Shown: positions 4,708 through 5,443 of the stretch, piece after piece
How positions within the stretch are numbered: position 1 is the first letter of the stretch
Layout of the letters: every line of letters begins with the position of its first letter
Source: Clostridiales bacterium
GTDB lineage: Bacteria; Bacillota; Clostridia; Oscillospirales; Oscillospiraceae
Assembly (NCBI GenBank): GCA_012728025.1
Contig: JAAYFX010000073.1
Span: 1 to 5,443 of the forward strand
DNA length: 5,443 bases
Reading direction: 5' to 3'
Notes under the pieces: model-generated
Seen by the model: the letters and a program-made list of their open reading frames with translations, nothing else
What the model was told of the DNA's origin: nothing
The model's database searches: none
Made by a program: the position numbers and the translations under genes

Positions 4708-5443
4708 ATGCCTGTGGAAACAAACCCTGTACTTTTGAGCTCACTTTCTCTTGACAGTGATATTCCTCTTTATTCTCAGCTTGTGAGCATTGTAAAAAGA
4801 AATATAACCGCCGGCACCTTAAGTTCCGGCCAGCTTTTGCCCTCTGAGGCAGAGCTTTGCAAGACCTTCGAGATTAGCCGCAGCACTGTTCGTCAGGCCA
4901 TAGGCGCTCTTGAAGCTGAAGGGCTTGTGGTTCGCAAACAGGGCAGAGGCACCTTTGTTGCCGAGCCTAAAATGCGGCGCAAAACTGAAAACGTATACTC
5001 TTTCACCTCGGAGATTAGCTCTATGGGACTTACTCCCTCGTCTACTTTAGTAGAATTTGAAGTAATTGAGCCTACGCCGGATATAATAAAGGTATTAGAG
5101 CTTAACTCCAAAGACACAAGCGTATACCGCTTCACCCGTATCCGCAATGTGGACGATGAGCCACTCATCCTTGAAACCTCATTTTATCCGCAATATATCT
5201 ATCCGAAGCTTAGCCGTGAGCTTCTTAAAACCCACAGCTTTTACAGCCTGCTCTACGAGGTTGGGATTGCTCCTGCCTCCGCTTTGGATTCTTATGAGGC
5301 TGTGGTTATGGGCAAAGAAGAGGCCGAAATGTTAGGGTGTAAGACCGGAAGCTGTGCCTTTTCTCTCCAACGCCGGACTAGGACGGAAACAGGTATGATT
5401 TATGAATATACCCAAAGCCTTATAAGGGCAGATAGGGTTACTC
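4708..5443 (+). CDS. GntR-family transcriptional regulator, HutC/UTRA type (3' end cut off)
   Basis: The frame is open for 245 codons to the window edge. HutC-type regulators are about 240-250 residues, so only the extreme C-terminus is missing. The N-terminal winged helix-turn-helix (about 18-85) shows IPLYSQL, LLPSEAEL (43-50), the recognition helix SRSTVRQAI (57-65), LEAEGLV and the wing GRGTFV (79-84). The UTRA ligand-binding domain follows from about 97, with YRFTRIRNVDDEPLILETS (140-158) and the closing YEYTQSLIRADR (232-243). Such proteins bind DNA as dimers and release it on binding a small metabolite, often a sugar phosphate or amino-acid-derived compound. The ligand cannot be read here. 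The ATG at 4708 has GGAG only three bases upstream; a GTG at 4714 would have nine-base spacing and is a real alternative. It is transcribed away from rpsU. Its target is probably itself or genes beyond the right edge. Confidence 0.92.
   Translation, partial: MPVETNPVLLSSLSLDSDIPLYSQLVSIVKRNITAGTLSSGQLLPSEAELCKTFEISRSTVRQAIGALEAEGLVVRKQGRGTFVAEPKMRRKTENVYSFTSEISSMGLTPSSTLVEFEVIEPTPDIIKVLELNSKDTSVYRFTRIRNVDDEPLILETSFYPQYIYPKLSRELLKTHSFYSLLYEVGIAPASALDSYEAVVMGKEEAEMLGCKTGSCAFSLQRRTRTETGMIYEYTQSLIRADRVT

Noticed and set aside
4893..5168. Minus-strand open frame of 91 codons
   Set aside because: It is antisense to the GntR gene, whose domain motifs are continuous across this stretch.

Overview
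The window looks like core chromosome of a Firmicute, most likely a member of the Clostridia. The evidence is the strong AGGAGG-type ribosome binding sites, consensus sigma-A promoters of the TTGACA/TATAAT type, a short bacterial S21 protein, an OGG1-type (not MutM-type) 8-oxoguanine glycosylase like the one known from Clostridium, and a WecG/TagA-family glycosyltransferase. No mobile element, CRISPR array, tRNA or rRNA was seen.

Layout, left to right. Positions 1-4301 are read leftward (minus strand). In transcription order they hold rpsU (ribosomal protein S21, 4116-4301), an OGG1-type DNA glycosylase (3219-4043), guaB (IMP dehydrogenase, 1656-3161), a Sir2-family NAD-dependent deacylase (783-1496) and a WecG/TagA/CpsF glycosyltransferase (20-754). 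A further gene may begin at position 18 and run off the left edge. On the right, 4708-5443 holds a rightward GntR/HutC-type transcription factor whose last few codons lie beyond the window. A divergent spacer of about 405 bp (4302-4707) separates it from rpsU.

The leftward genes form at least three transcription units. rpsU has a near-consensus promoter, a structured leader and an intrinsic terminator at 4073-4100. The glycosylase has no promoter that I can recognise and probably depends on read-through of that terminator. guaB has its own TTGACA/TACAAT promoter abutting the end of the glycosylase gene and a long terminator hairpin. sir2 and tagA share a promoter that begins just after that terminator, with only 28 bp between the two genes. 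Several automatic longest-ORF starts are wrong: promoter, terminator or ribosome-binding evidence moves the starts of tagA, guaB and the glycosylase inward.

The genes are mostly housekeeping (translation, DNA repair, guanine nucleotide synthesis, protein deacylation, cell-surface polymer synthesis) and do not form one obvious pathway. I see no convincing new multi-gene system. The less ordinary signals are regulatory: two 13-bp near-palindromes 21 bp apart in the sir2 leader, a repeat-packed leader in front of the GntR regulator, and a perfect 11-bp palindrome over the guaB -35 box.
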